40,514 nt of DNA from Stentor coeruleus (GCA_001970955.1 MPUH01000675.1:1-40514); one strand, 5' to 3'. Counted from the first letter of the stretch, positions 11,853-21,820 are shown. Program-made: numbers and translations. The notes: generated by a model from the letters alone, not told the origin.

Positions 11853-12554
11853 TTATTGATACTTATACCCACCAGTCAGATATGAAGTAAAAGGGTTATT
11901 CAAAAAATCCTCCACGCCTTTCAAACTTTCTCCATCTTGGGCTTTTAATTGTTTAATCTTCTCTAAAGACATCACATTCGGTTCCTTCAATTCCCTCGAA
12001 CCATTACCTCTACTATCAATCTCCGTAACAGAATAAGACCTCACATCATTTTGATGTCCAAAAGTCACAATATCTTTATGAACATCCTCTTTGATTTTTG
12101 ATTGAACATTTTTCAAATACTTAGGTATTTTCCTATCTTGTGGTTTAGATATCATACCATATGAATTTTGTCTTGGTATCAATGGAGTATTTTTTGATTT
12201 AGAAGAACTCATAGGACTACCTCTTTTATTAAATTTTATACTGTCGATTTCTTTTGTAATGATTTTTGGGATTTTTAAGTTGCGGTCGATTCTAGGCTTT
12301 GTTTCAATACTTTCTACTTTTTCTGAGAGTTCTTCGATTTCTTTACGCATACTTTTAAGTGCTGTTCTTATTGTGTCTTCTTGAGATTCTCCTAGTATAT
12401 GTAAGATATCTTGATAGGTTGGTTTACAATTATGTTCTTTCATTTTGCGGATTCCGTATAAAAGCCCACCTTCGATGCATTTTCTCCATTGGTGCTTTGG
12501 GAAAGTCTCTAGGAAGCTCTGGATTTCAGGGTTTTTGGATAATTGTTCAAGCAT
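11853..12554 (-). CDS. Unrecognised protein, paralog of the gene at 16569-17387
   Basis: 233 residues with an ATG start at 12554 and a TAA stop. The family is not recognised. Residues 1-40 form a helical segment (FPKHQWRKCIEGGLLYGI) matched by FPEDGWKEALKKTLLYGI in the paralog about 4 kb away. A short coiled coil follows at about 65-90, then a Ser/Lys-rich disordered middle. A second conserved block at about 143-160, RKIPKYLKNVQSKIKEDV, matches RKIPKYLQNIDSKIKEDV in the paralog. No catalytic motif or membrane segment was seen. The two conserved blocks with diverged linkers suggest two short binding elements, perhaps for a cytoskeletal or basal-body partner; that is speculation. Confidence 0.8.
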   Translation of the reverse strand: MLEQLSKNPEIQSFLETFPKHQWRKCIEGGLLYGIRKMKEHNCKPTYQDILHILGESQEDTIRTALKSMRKEIEELSEKVESIETKPRIDRNLKIPKIITKEIDSIKFNKRGSPMSSSKSKNTPLIPRQNSYGMISKPQDRKIPKYLKNVQSKIKEDVHKDIVTFGHQNDVRSYSVTEIDSRGNGSRELKEPNVMSLEKIKQLKAQDGESLKGVEDFLNNPFTSYLTGGYKYQ

Positions 12555-13213
12555 TTATCGCGGTAATTTAAATAATAAGTTGCATGATGCTTTGTATAAG
12601 ATGGAGTTGGGTATAGGATTTTTATGGGGAATTATTATTTTTTAGGTTTGATGAGATTTTTTTTTGATTGAAGTAGGGATGGTTATGTGATATTTATGTA
12701 AGGTTTTAGGTTAAAATTTTTATTTTTATGGCGACATGGGGAATTTTGCCTTTGGTTTATTGAGGATTTATAGGATGATTTAATTCGTGTTTTGTTTTAA
12801 TTTTGAAGGATTATTTAATAAGATTTAGTTCAAAGAGAATTTTTTTATATAGTGAGCTAGTAAAATATCCTAAAGGAATTATATAATAAAATTCTATAGG
12901 ATAATATATTGGAAGAAACGATAAAAGATATTGAAATGCTTGTATTATCTACAATTTCACATTTTTATATATAGTATCATATTTAACAAGGGTTGGATAA
13001 TAGTCAAGCGATAATTCCTAATTAATACTAATAAAGTATCATATAAATCAATCATAAAACTATTACTAAAATTGTCCCATCAACATTTTCCTTAACCTAA
13101 TTCCAAAACAATTTCCATAAAATTATCACATTCTTCAATATCAACACAAATTACAACATATGCAAAACCCTTAACGATTACATCAAAAATAATTTCAATC
13201 GAATAATTTCAAA
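12555..13213. other. Divergent promoter spacer
   Basis: This lies between a minus-strand and a plus-strand gene and must hold both promoters. Composition flips near 12950: 12661-12720 has 15 G and no C, and 13081-13140 has 15 C and no G. No gene was seen. Confidence 0.6.
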
Positions 13214-13711
13214 ATGGATTCAAAAACTAAAGAAGAAATTTTAAAAGAAATCGAAAAAGAAGAAAAACTATGTAAAGAAATATACGAGCAACTAATGAAA
13301 AACAGGACAAAATACGAAGAGCAAATCCGCATTCTCCAAGAACAAAAGCTCAGTGTCTCTTTACAAAGCATGAAAAATATTTCCTCATCGAAAAACCCTA
13401 AAACCCATTCAAAACAAACAACAGATCGAGGAGTTTCCCCAATCCATGTTATAGAAAACAAAGAAAACACACGATTTCCAAAAGGAAACATAATATCCTC
13501 ATCTTCAAGAAACGACAAAACCTCATTAAAATCAAACAAAAATTCAAACAACATAAGAATCCCATTAGGTAACATTCCAGTAAATATCCCTTACGATGCT
13601 TTATCATCAAGAAAAAATCCTTTAGATTCTTTAAGAAATACAACTGATAGAAATGAACTTATATCAAGTTTTGATAGTTTACAATACTCAGAAGATATAA
13701 GTTTTTTATAA
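13214..13711 (+). CDS. Unrecognised small coiled-coil/disordered protein
   Basis: 165 residues, ATG at 13214, TAA stop. Residues 1-50 form a charged helix (KEEILKEIEKEEKL...) likely to make a coiled coil; the rest is Ser/Asn/Lys-rich and probably disordered, with a repeated I-P-L-G-N-I-P/F-P-K-G-N-I-type element near 90 and 120. No known domain was recognised. The upstream flank is G-free over more than 60 nt, as for other genes here, which supports a real gene. It reads toward the tRNA that begins 125 bp downstream. Confidence 0.65.
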   Translation: MDSKTKEEILKEIEKEEKLCKEIYEQLMKNRTKYEEQIRILQEQKLSVSLQSMKNISSSKNPKTHSKQTTDRGVSPIHVIENKENTRFPKGNIISSSSRNDKTSLKSNKNSNNIRIPLGNIPVNIPYDALSSRKNPLDSLRNTTDRNELISSFDSLQYSEDISFL

Positions 13712-13836
13712 TACATAAATGTAGGGATTTTTTTAAATATAAAAATTTAAGGAAATTGATATCAATTTGATAAGTTGGATAAAAATACTTAGAAAAGATT
13801 ATTATATATTAGATTGAACATGAGTATAAATAAGAA

Positions 13837-13909
13837 GCTCCAGTAGCTCAGTAGGCAGAGCATTGGTCTTATGAGCCAAAGGTCGTGAGTTCGATCCTCA
13901 CTTGGAGCA
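13837..13909 (+). tRNA. tRNA with UAU anticodon, elongator-Met-like body
   Basis: The 73 nt fold as a full cloverleaf. Acceptor GCTCCAG pairs with TTGGAGC (one G-T pair), the D stem is GCTC/GAGC, the anticodon stem TTGGT/GCCAA, and the T arm GTGAG-TTCGATC-CTCAC; the discriminator is A. The anticodon loop is CTTATGA, giving TAT at 34-36, which reads AUA (Ile). The body, with D loop AGTAGG and variable loop plus T arm AGGTCGTGAGTTCGATCCTC, looks like a eukaryotic elongator tRNA-Met (recalled, not searched). Position 37 is G, whereas tRNAs reading ANN codons usually have A. No intron. The identity (Ile or unusual Met) is uncertain. Confidence 0.9.
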
Positions 13910-13918
13910 TTTTTTTTT
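13910..13918 (+). terminator. RNA polymerase III terminator of the tRNA
   Basis: A run of nine T starts directly after the discriminator base, as expected for a Pol III stop. Confidence 0.85.
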
Positions 13919-14965
13919 ATATGATTTAATATGAGGATTTAATGTGTATAGATAGCTTTGTGTGTTTGTATTATTAGTTCAGTTCTTGGTTAGATGTGTT
14001 TTTTTTTAAGGTAGTTTTTGTGATGTTTTTTTGTGAGGAAATGATTTTGGATGTGATGAGAATTAGATGAGGATTTTAGCTTTTTTGTTATATGAAGTAG
14101 GTTTGGTTTTTATGATAATGATTTTGGATTATGTAGTGGGGTTTTGTATGAGATGATGAGGGTTGTATTAAGAAAGTTATGCTATGATAGATTAGAATGT
14201 GAATAGAAGAGTGGAATTTTGAAATTTAGGTATGGGAAATCTTAAAAGTTTGATTGTTGTTTGGTGTTTTTTAAAAAATTAGTCTTAGGAAAAAGGTAAA
14301 ATTATCATGTATAATTAGAAGTTAAGTTGATGTTCTTTTAGTAAATGTTTAATATAAATTGTTAATTTATAATATTATAAACTTTGTTATATGGAGATTT
14401 TGGTTTGGGTTTTTTAATAAACTCTATGAAAATATCTTTTAATGATTATAAATAATATTTCTGATATAAATATTAACAGCAAAATATACCTTTTCCAAGA
14501 AAAATTTCAGCTGTCACTGTAGAAATTAGATTCTCATTGTGTTATTGTTTTATCGTAGCCTTAAGCTGAACAAAATTCTGATACTAAAACTTATACTTTA
14601 AATCCCTATATATAATCAGATCAAATAAAATACTCTATTCATTCTTCTGAGTATAAATGGCTTAACCCATCCTCATCAATTTGAAATCAGCCAAAAAACA
14701 CACCTTTAAACTCCATAAAAATCATAACTTCAACTATTTACTCTTACAAACCAAAATTATATCAACATTTTCATAGTTTTCGAGAAGATTATGATATAAA
14801 ATTATATCTTTTTTCAAAAGTCCTTAAGAATCAACTCTAAAAACCAAAAGGGCACTTACAAAACTTCTAAATTTTCTCACACTTTCATTGATTCATTTTC
14901 TACACAAATCCATATAGACGTTGTATATCTAAGGTAAATCATTAATTATAATTTACAAAATTACT
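13919..14965. other. Long spacer between the tRNA and the cyclin gene
   Basis: No gene was seen in about 1 kb. The left third is G-rich and C-poor (14041-14100 has 16 G and 1 C); the right third is C-rich and G-poor (14701-14760 has 15 C and no G). The genes on both sides point inward, so no promoter is expected except for an unseen non-coding RNA. Confidence 0.5.
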
Positions 14966-15526
14966 TTAGTTCATAAAAAACGCGCCTAGCTCTGAAAAGC
15001 TAGAGTTGCTTCCATATTCTGTGAAATCAGTTTCATCATCTTCAAACCCTTCAGAATCTTCTATTTCATCAATTTGAATATCCTGAATTTTTCCCGCTTC
15101 AAGTAATCTTTCTATAACCGGTTCAATATTTTTATATTCGATTCTCCAGTCTATTTCCTCTAAAATCGTTAATTCTAATTTTCTTAGTTCTCCTGCTTTA
15201 AGTAGGCCAATTTTTTCGAGGCAGCTATTTGTTACTGACAAGTCAGTGAAAAACTTGTATGTTAAAGCTAGTGCTGTAAAGACGACTTTGTGTATATTAT
15301 ACTGTGAGATATGATAAAAAAACTTTTCGACTATAGGAAACGCATATCCTACGATCTCTTCAGGTAGACTGAGTTGGTATAGAAAATGTTCTATAAAGCT
15401 TTCAAGACGCATTGGAAGGGGCCTGGGTAGTGAGAAGTGTGCCAAGGCTTGACTTTCATGACCATCTAGGGCATTAATTTCTAATCTTGTGTTGACTATC
15501 GATACAAATCCTGCTGTTAGTGACAT
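14966..15526 (-). CDS. Cyclin (PHO80/U-type-like)
   Basis: 186 residues, ATG at 15526, TAA stop. A single cyclin box spans about 35-145: a helix around LESFIEHFLYQL, then HKVVFTALALTYKFFTD and a C-terminal ELRKLELTILEEIDWRI. This is the signature of the PHO80/PCL-like (P/U-type) cyclins, which bind a PHO85-like cyclin-dependent kinase and act in phosphate or cell-cycle signalling. The acidic tail (about 150-175) is outside the fold. The length is typical of short U-type cyclins. The cyclin-dependent kinase partner is not in the window. Confidence 0.85.
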   Translation of the reverse strand: MSLTAGFVSIVNTRLEINALDGHESQALAHFSLPRPLPMRLESFIEHFLYQLSLPEEIVGYAFPIVEKFFYHISQYNIHKVVFTALALTYKFFTDLSVTNSCLEKIGLLKAGELRKLELTILEEIDWRIEYKNIEPVIERLLEAGKIQDIQIDEIEDSEGFEDDETDFTEYGSNSSFSELGAFFMN

Positions 15527-15748
15527 TTATAAACCAACCACATTAGGTAATTTTAAAGTAATAATCTATGGATATTTAACCAAATATTGAAACTTAGGAT
15601 TTGTATGGATCAAGTAAACCAAGTTTATGAAAAATCAGTTTCGGATAATTTCAAAATAAGAAAAAAACGTTGCTTTCGATATAAAAAAGGAATTCCAAAA
15701 TCAAAATTCACTTAATAAAGATATTATTTTTTTTAAGTCCTAGTGTAT

Positions 15749-16225
15749 TTAATTATCATTGAGCTTATACCAACTCCCAGATGATGATTTTTTCAAATTT
15801 ATTATGATCTTGTTTTTTCTTATACGGAACCCTGACTCATCGGGATTGATTTCTTTGTAGAGTTTTTTAAGGGTTAGTCTTCGTGTTTCAGTCTCATTGG
15901 GTGTGTAGGTCATGATTAGACATTTGCTTTCGAAGTTACAGGTTACTCGATTCTCATCGATATCTTCTTGAAATGGAACATAGATTGTTACTTTATCATC
16001 GCCATCTGCCCATGAGTAGTTCCGTAGATTTATTACAGAGTTTATCTCATTAACAGATTCCTGTCTTTGAATAAGTTTTGGTGGGCCGCCAGTGACAATC
16101 CCTTCGCCTTCAAGAACCTTAGCTTCCTCAATTCTGTCAAAACTTCTAGGCGCATGAGCATAATAGTATGAGTTTTCCCCTTTTTTCTTGATGTTATCGA
16201 CTAAAGCATTCTCTGTATCTGCCAT
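15749..16225 (-). CDS. CS-domain protein (p23/CacyBP-like fold)
   Basis: 158 residues, ATG at 16225, TAA stop. An N-terminal SYYYAHAPR segment precedes a linker with GPPKLI. A CS domain of about 85 residues then begins at NYSWADGDDKVTIYVPF and ends near KIIINLKKSSSGSWYKL, with the usual seven-strand pattern. CS domains of this type occur in p23, SGT1, NudC and CacyBP and commonly bind Hsp90 or the ubiquitin machinery. The YYYAH N-terminus is a feature of small CS proteins recalled from protists and plants. The exact orthologue is uncertain. The cyclin gene starts 222 bp away on the same strand. Confidence 0.8.
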   Translation of the reverse strand: MADTENALVDNIKKKGENSYYYAHAPRSFDRIEEAKVLEGEGIVTGGPPKLIQRQESVNEINSVINLRNYSWADGDDKVTIYVPFQEDIDENRVTCNFESKCLIMTYTPNETETRRLTLKKLYKEINPDESGFRIRKNKIIINLKKSSSGSWYKLNDN

Positions 16226-16568
16226 TCTAGAATTATCTACTAGAAAAATGGCGGTTCATGTGATGTTTAACGTTGCTTATCAAAAGCATTTGTATTTTTA
16301 AGAACGCTTTTAATCGAGATGCTTATGAAATATATAAGATTTTAGAATTGTTTTCCCCATATTTATACTAAAGTATTTTGAAATGCTGAGATTAAGTCAA
16401 AAATTGGAAACAAGTTCAAATAGTTGAAGACAAATCTTAATAAAAATAGCATAAAACATACCTTTAATACAAAAAACAACACCCTAAATTCCTATATTTA
16501 GCATAGCAAGTTTATCCTTAATATATAAATCATATCATAAATACACTAATAATCATCCTATAACCGAA
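16226..16568. other. Spacer between tandem minus-strand genes
   Basis: No gene was seen. The right end is C-leaning (16441-16500 has 12 C and 1 G), next to the stop of the gene on the right. The left end is mixed. Confidence 0.5.
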
Positions 16569-17387
16569 TTATGCATCTGAATCACTAGGACTAGAAGCAA
16601 AAACCATCGCATTCCCCCTATTTCCTCTCTTACCCCTACTTCTTTCCGTTGTAGTAAAAGGTAATAATTTAGAAAACTCCTTCTGATAAAACTCTTTAAC
16701 ATCTTCAGCAACTTTAAACTCAGAAAATGAACTATCAGACCCTTCATCATTTCTATCACTAATTATATCTTTCTTGTTATTCCCATCTTGATTTCTCAAA
16801 TCATCAAATTTCATCTCCTGGTCTTTTGTTTTTTTTTCTGTCCTATTGTTTAGTTCTAAAACATTTTTCCTAGTTTTTTGCACATCTTCTTTGATTTTCG
16901 AGTCGATATTCTGCAGATATTTAGGGATTTTTCTTTGTACTTCAGGTTTTTCTTTACCTGTTAATTTGAAAGGTGGCTGTTTTATATTGTCTTTACTGTT
17001 ACCTCGTAGTACTGCGGATTGACATATTTTAGATTTATCTTTAAGGTTTTTTTGGCTTATTCCTCTGGTTCTCCCTTGTTTGAAAGTGTTTTCTTTTGAG
17101 TTTTCAGATTTTTTTTTGTTTTCTCTGCTTTCTTCAGCTTCGTTTAGGATGGTAGAAAGATTTGTTTCTATAACTGCTACAGTTTTTTTCATTTCAGAAA
17201 GCTCAGAATGAAGCGCTGGTATTTTTTCTAGTTTTGGTGAAGCGAGGCCAAGGTTTTCTAATGCTTTTAAAGAATGGATACCATAAAGCAGGGTCTTTTT
17301 TAGGGCTTCTTTCCACCCATCTTCAGGGAAATCTTTTAAGTAATCTCGGATCATGATATCTTGAGTTAGTTCTTTGAAAAAATCCAT
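16569..17387 (-). CDS. Unrecognised protein, paralog of the gene at 11853-12554
   Basis: 272 residues, ATG at 17387, TAA stop. The N-terminal helical block YLKDFPEDGWKEALKKTL and the central block RKIPKYLQNIDSKIKEDV (about 152-169) both match the 11853-12554 protein in order and similar spacing; the linkers are Lys/Ser/Asn-rich and unalignable. A coiled-coil stretch lies at about 55-90. The C-terminus is disordered and Ser-rich. No known domain was recognised. Two copies within 5 kb on one strand, separated by unrelated genes, suggest an old local duplication. Function is unknown. Confidence 0.8.
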   Translation of the reverse strand: MDFFKELTQDIMIRDYLKDFPEDGWKEALKKTLLYGIHSLKALENLGLASPKLEKIPALHSELSEMKKTVAVIETNLSTILNEAEESRENKKKSENSKENTFKQGRTRGISQKNLKDKSKICQSAVLRGNSKDNIKQPPFKLTGKEKPEVQRKIPKYLQNIDSKIKEDVQKTRKNVLELNNRTEKKTKDQEMKFDDLRNQDGNNKKDIISDRNDEGSDSSFSEFKVAEDVKEFYQKEFSKLLPFTTTERSRGKRGNRGNAMVFASSPSDSDA

Positions 17388-17721
17388 AATTTTATATTTT
17401 TTTTATAAAGGTGGATGTAGGAAGAGAAGTTTAGGGTGTTAAGATTTTGTGTAAAGAGCATTGAGATTTAAAAAAAATAGTTTGTGGAAAGGTTGAAATT
17501 TAATAGGAATCTGTAATGAATGAAAGCATTGCAAAAATAAAATACCCAAAAGTCATATTCCTCAAAACAATTTTCTTTCCTCCTATAATTATTTAAAATA
17601 TTATTCATAATCATATTTACCTAACTGCAAAGCCTTTCAATAAAATACCCATTCCTAATATTTCAAACATACTAATTTCCAACCTCCATAAATACTCCAA
17701 CAACTTATAACTAATATAAAA
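17388..17721. other. Divergent promoter spacer
   Basis: It holds the promoters of the minus gene on the left and the plus gene on the right. Composition flips near 17530: 17401-17460 has 19 G and 1 C, while the right half is C-rich with few G. No gene was seen. Confidence 0.6.
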
Positions 17722-18675
17722 ATGATCTCTATTCCACCAAAGCCTCGAAACGAAGTAGACTTAAAATTTTATACCCTAGGCGAAACCTTAAAAACCCCAT
17801 CTCCCGCACTTTTTACAAAACATGCAGCTGAACCAGGTCAAGCAGCATCAATTCTTAAAAGAAACCCTCGAGATCCAACTGATATAAACATAAAACCAAA
17901 ACCACTTCGAGGAAGTTCATTAACAGAAAAATTCAATCCAGAAATAACATCCTTATCATCAGTAAGACAGATACACAATAAAGAATATGCAGTGTAAAGT
18001 TTATATAGTAATGGAGCTGGACCTTATGTAAACCCTGCAAAAACAGTTAGATCAGGAGAATTTTCAGCTAGAAATGGAGAAAATGCATCAATACCATTAA
18101 ATGAAGATTGGGTTTATATGACAAGACCAAAACCTACTACTGTTAAAGGTCAAGATTCTTTTAAAGTCTCTGAACCAACACCTGATTGGTTTAAAGTTCC
18201 TAATGATACTATTTTGAAACAAAATGACCCAACTGTAACTCTTGTAAGCAAAATTACTGGATGGATTTATGTTAACTCAGAGTCTAGAAATAGAAAACAT
18301 AGAATTGGGAAAAATGGACCTTTTAATGATAATCAGAAATATGATATGCAAAATGTATCCAATCTTGCACCTAATTGGATGCAAAGAGAAACAGGAAGCC
18401 TTCCTCCTTCGAATCTTAGAAATGTAAAGCCCCCACCTTTCTTAAGACAAGAACAAAAACGGATGATTCTTGCTGAAGAAGGTCCTGGGCAAAAAAGTAT
18501 TTATTCTTGTGGGGATTTTAGACATGGTATTAGAACTAAGGATGAAGTACAAAAATACAATCTTGCTGCGACTAACACGTCGAAACAATTTTTCGAGTGG
18601 AAAGAAGACACAAAGCGACAAAAATACGACAAGCCCATAACTGAAAAAGTTGGAACAGCAAAAGTTTATTATTAG
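17722..18675 (+). CDS. Unrecognised conserved-looking protein with one 15-nt intron
   Basis: The ATG is at 17722. The first frame meets TAA at 17995, but that TAA lies inside a 15-nt intron (17994-18008, phase 2); removing it gives one frame to the TAG at 18673-18675, 312 residues. The protein is Pro/Asn/Lys-rich, low in hydrophobic segments, and has short motifs such as GWIYVNSESRNR, NLAPNWMQR and a C-terminal KVGTAKVYY. It has no membrane segment or known domain. Extended, Tyr/Trp-dotted basic proteins of this kind are often axonemal microtubule inner proteins in ciliates; that is only a guess. The following plus-strand gene starts 430 bp downstream. Confidence 0.75.
17994..18008 (+). other. 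15-nt intron in the unrecognised gene at 17722
   Basis: GTAAAGTTTATATAG, phase 2, T9 A10. Splicing joins GT to T (Val) and removes an in-frame TAA. Confidence 0.88.
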
Positions 18676-19105
18676 GATTTTCTGTAAAAATCTAGTTTAA
18701 ATTATCTATGACCCTCATAAAATACTTAATAAGTATATTAGACCTTATTAAAACCCCATATCTTATCCTCATATATTTATTACTAATGTTTAAAACTTTA
18801 TTATTATTTAATCTATAATTTTAATACCTATCTTTCTCACAAATTTTAAATTATTTTATTAGTATTTCTTCGCGCAAGTCAAAATTTTGTAAATTTCCTT
18901 AATCTAATCCAATCCAAATATTCTTAACTTCTATATTAATTTTTTTTCTTCATTATGCATATCTTTATCTTATAATTATCCTTATACTGATTGGTATATT
19001 TTATCATTATTTGCACAAACCATATTTACTAGTTAAATCCCGCATCTTAGCTATCTTATTAAAAAACTGTTTCTCCCTCCATAATAATTTGTAAATAGTA
19101 TTCTT
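18676..19105. other. Spacer between tandem plus-strand genes
   Basis: No gene was seen. It is A+T-rich and leans to C over G through most of its length, strongest toward the right gene. The usual G-rich left side is weak here. Confidence 0.5.
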
Positions 19106-20500
19106 ATGTCAGAAGATATCACCGATGAGCAATGGAAAGCTAAATTCTATGAAGAGAAAAAAAAGTGCAACGATCTTGAAAAGCTTTTGCTTAATAGCCA
19201 GAATTTCTTACAAACTAAAATTATTGAACTCGAGATGGCAACAACACATTCTGATGAGTTGAAGAAGTTTTTAAAGCAAAGCATGGAGAAATGTGAGAGA
19301 AAAAAAGACCAGATAGCACTGCTTAAAGATGATTTGAACTATAAAAACAAAGAAATAAAAGAATTGCGAGCAGACCTCGAATTTGTTAATGAAAAAAATG
19401 CTCGTCTTCGCAAACATAGACACCAATCTGTATTTGAAATCCGCGACTTAGAAGTCAAACTAGCACAAGAAGATGAAAAAATGAGTATTTTGACCCAAAC
19501 TCCAAAAAGCTGCAGGAAAAAGGAAAAGTTTAAAAAATTGTCGATACAAACCCAAGAATCTGCATCAATAAAATTCCATAAAGAATTCATGAAAAAAATC
19601 ACATTAACAGAATCAAAACTTGAACTAGAACGTCTCCTTGAGATTAAAGAAGACGAACTCTCTATTGAATTTCAAAAAAGTCGAGAGCTCATTAACAGTA
19701 ATTTAAAATTGAAGCATGAGTTATTTATGGTAACTGAAGATATCAAAAATTTACAAGACGAAAAAAGAATCATAGAACAATTATCAGAAGAAATAAAACA
19801 AACTTTTCATAGTAAAATTGAAACTTTTAAAGAAAAAATATCTATTCTTGTAAGAGAAAATGAAGACCTTAAAATAACTCTTAAAGAATATCAAGAACGA
19901 GATAGTGCGTTTGATAATTCAGAGCATGAGTCAATTGGTAATCTTGGTGAAGAACTTTCTAAAGTATCTGGAGGGTCAAGATTTATTGAAAAAAGCTTTG
20001 AAGATTATTTACTTTGTCATGAATTCTCACATTTCCAACTTGGTGACAATCAAATGATCTTAGAACTAAAAAGGAAAAACCATAAACTTGAGGAATTGTT
20101 AAGGGTATCGAATTCGCAAGCTAAAAAACTTAATGAAAAACTGCTGAGATATAAAAAAGTTTCTGAGATTTTAAACACAAAACTTAAGGAAAGCCTAAAA
20201 ATTTTAGAAGATTTTAAGAACAATTGTGATGTTTTGTCATATGCTTATGAAGTTAAAAAACTAACTGAAGAAAAAGAACGACTTCAAGAAGAAGTGACTA
20301 AATATAAACATGAGATTTCTATTAATATCACTAAAGAGTCTCATAGAAATATTTTATCTTGCAATAGAAGTTATTTAGAAGATTTATCGAGTCATAATAC
20401 TGTGGATATGATGTGTAAAACAAACTGCCCATCGAGGTTTCAAGATGAGAGAAGGAGGAATATTGCTTCTTGGGGTTATAATTTGTTAAGTCAGATATAA
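19106..20500 (+). CDS. Long coiled-coil protein
   Basis: 464 residues, ATG at 19106, TAA stop. Nearly the whole protein (about 10-410) shows heptads rich in Glu, Lys and Leu; short breaks fall at about 125-155 (Lys/Arg-rich) and about 270-300 (Gly/Ser-rich). The C-terminal 50 residues are Ser/Arg-rich and not coiled. No motor, membrane or enzymatic domain was seen. Such proteins are typical of the ciliate cortex, basal bodies and fibres; no specific family can be named. It converges with the minus-strand gene ending at 20770. Confidence 0.75.
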   Translation: MSEDITDEQWKAKFYEEKKKCNDLEKLLLNSQNFLQTKIIELEMATTHSDELKKFLKQSMEKCERKKDQIALLKDDLNYKNKEIKELRADLEFVNEKNARLRKHRHQSVFEIRDLEVKLAQEDEKMSILTQTPKSCRKKEKFKKLSIQTQESASIKFHKEFMKKITLTESKLELERLLEIKEDELSIEFQKSRELINSNLKLKHELFMVTEDIKNLQDEKRIIEQLSEEIKQTFHSKIETFKEKISILVRENEDLKITLKEYQERDSAFDNSEHESIGNLGEELSKVSGGSRFIEKSFEDYLLCHEFSHFQLGDNQMILELKRKNHKLEELLRVSNSQAKKLNEKLLRYKKVSEILNTKLKESLKILEDFKNNCDVLSYAYEVKKLTEEKERLQEEVTKYKHEISINITKESHRNILSCNRSYLEDLSSHNTVDMMCKTNCPSRFQDERRRNIASWGYNLLSQI

Positions 20501-20769
20501 AATGTTGATGTAGATTTCGATTAGTAAATAATGTTTTATTTGGGAATTTGAGTGAAATACCTTTTAAAATTTTGTGTATTCCTCGTTTATGATTAAATGT
20601 TTCAATAAACTCATACAAATTTTACATTTTATTTTCATAGTATTCAATTAATATCTGAGTATTTTTATAAAAACTTCTCTGTTTATATTCTAATAATAAA
20701 ATCCTCCAATAGTTTCTTCAATAAAAAAAATCTTAGCATTCAGATATTTAAATTAAACTAATTATTTTA

Positions 20770-21492
20770 TCAAACAAGGAAACTATTTCTCAAATTATCT
20801 ACCCTAGCTCTAATAACATCATCAATAATCTCATCAACAAGTATATTCCTCATAGCAAAAATTATCAGCGCCTTATTCTCACCTAATAAATACACAGACA
20901 ACAGCTCAATAAACTTAAAAAATGATATCAAACACTCTAGTCCAGCAATTTTCCCAATAGAAATATTAGCTATTTTCCCCATCATCCTATCTATTTTCCT
21001 TTTTTTCATATACCAGATATCAACAGAAAGTATCCTGTTTTTAAAATCCCAATAATCTCCTACAAATTCTATATACCTTGCGATTTTTCTTTTTTTATTT
21101 TCAGTCCGCGATTTACTTTTTTCTATAGGTTTTTTCTTTGCCCCAACATACTCCATAGCAATACTTATAGCTAATAATACATCATTTTCTACTTTATTTT
21201 GATTATTCTGTGCTAAATAATCGATAAGATCGCCATGAGTTATTTTATTGATGTTTTCTAAGACCTCGCTTGATTCTTGTCCAAAAATCGTATTTAAGTC
21301 TTTGGCTTGAATGAAAATTTCATTGATGTATTTTAAAGAATAAGTTTTAGGAGATGGCTGTGATAGATATTTAGAGATAAGTTTTTTGTAATGATGATTT
21401 AGTTGGCGGAATATGATAAGATCACAATAGATAAAGAAGTCAAAGCAAGGGAAAATGTGATATAAAAAAATGTTGTCGGGAATTCTATCCAT
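20770..21492 (-). CDS. Possible F-box-like protein
   Basis: 240 residues, ATG at 21492. The N-terminus (about 3-45; IPDNIFLYHIFPCFDFF then LIIFRQLNHHYKKLI) has the hydrophobic pattern of an F-box, which would link a substrate to an SCF ubiquitin ligase. The rest is helical, with a basic stretch KSKSRTENKKRK near 125; no leucine-rich repeats or kelch repeats were seen. The stop is TGA, unusual here, and it is directly followed in frame by TAA, so the end is secure under either reading of TGA. The F-box call is weak. Confidence 0.65.
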   Translation of the reverse strand: MDRIPDNIFLYHIFPCFDFFIYCDLIIFRQLNHHYKKLISKYLSQPSPKTYSLKYINEIFIQAKDLNTIFGQESSEVLENINKITHGDLIDYLAQNNQNKVENDVLLAISIAMEYVGAKKKPIEKSKSRTENKKRKIARYIEFVGDYWDFKNRILSVDIWYMKKRKIDRMMGKIANISIGKIAGLECLISFFKFIELLSVYLLGENKALIIFAMRNILVDEIIDDVIRARVDNLRNSFLV

Positions 21493-21820
21493 TTTGTATA
21501 TAAGATAGTTTTTATATGATTTGATGAGATTTTTTAGATAAAATTGTATATTTATATGAGATTTATTATGATAAATACTTGAAGTACTGAAAGTTTAAAG
21601 AAACACAATAGGTCTAGTAGTTGTGATCCACATGCAACTATCTATAAAGCTCATATCACTAAAAACAATAAATTATTTTACAAAAAATCGATAAAAACTC
21701 AACATAAAAATCAATCTTTTTCATATAAAAGTATATACTAAAACCAAAAAAAAAAAGTCATCCTACCTCAGAAAACCCCATAAATCCTCTAACCAACCTC
21801 AATAACATCATATTACCTAT
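21493..21820. other. Spacer between tandem minus-strand genes
   Basis: No gene was seen. The right end is C-rich (21781-21820 has 12 C and no G); the left end is T/G-leaning. Confidence 0.5.

Noticed and set aside
13195..13643. Minus-strand frames opposite the small plus gene
   Set aside because: They are antisense shadows of the Ser/Lys/Glu-rich plus frame and read as Phe/Leu/Ser-rich low-complexity protein.
20331..20618. 95-residue minus-strand frame
   Set aside because: It overlaps the end of the coiled-coil gene and has no recognisable domain.
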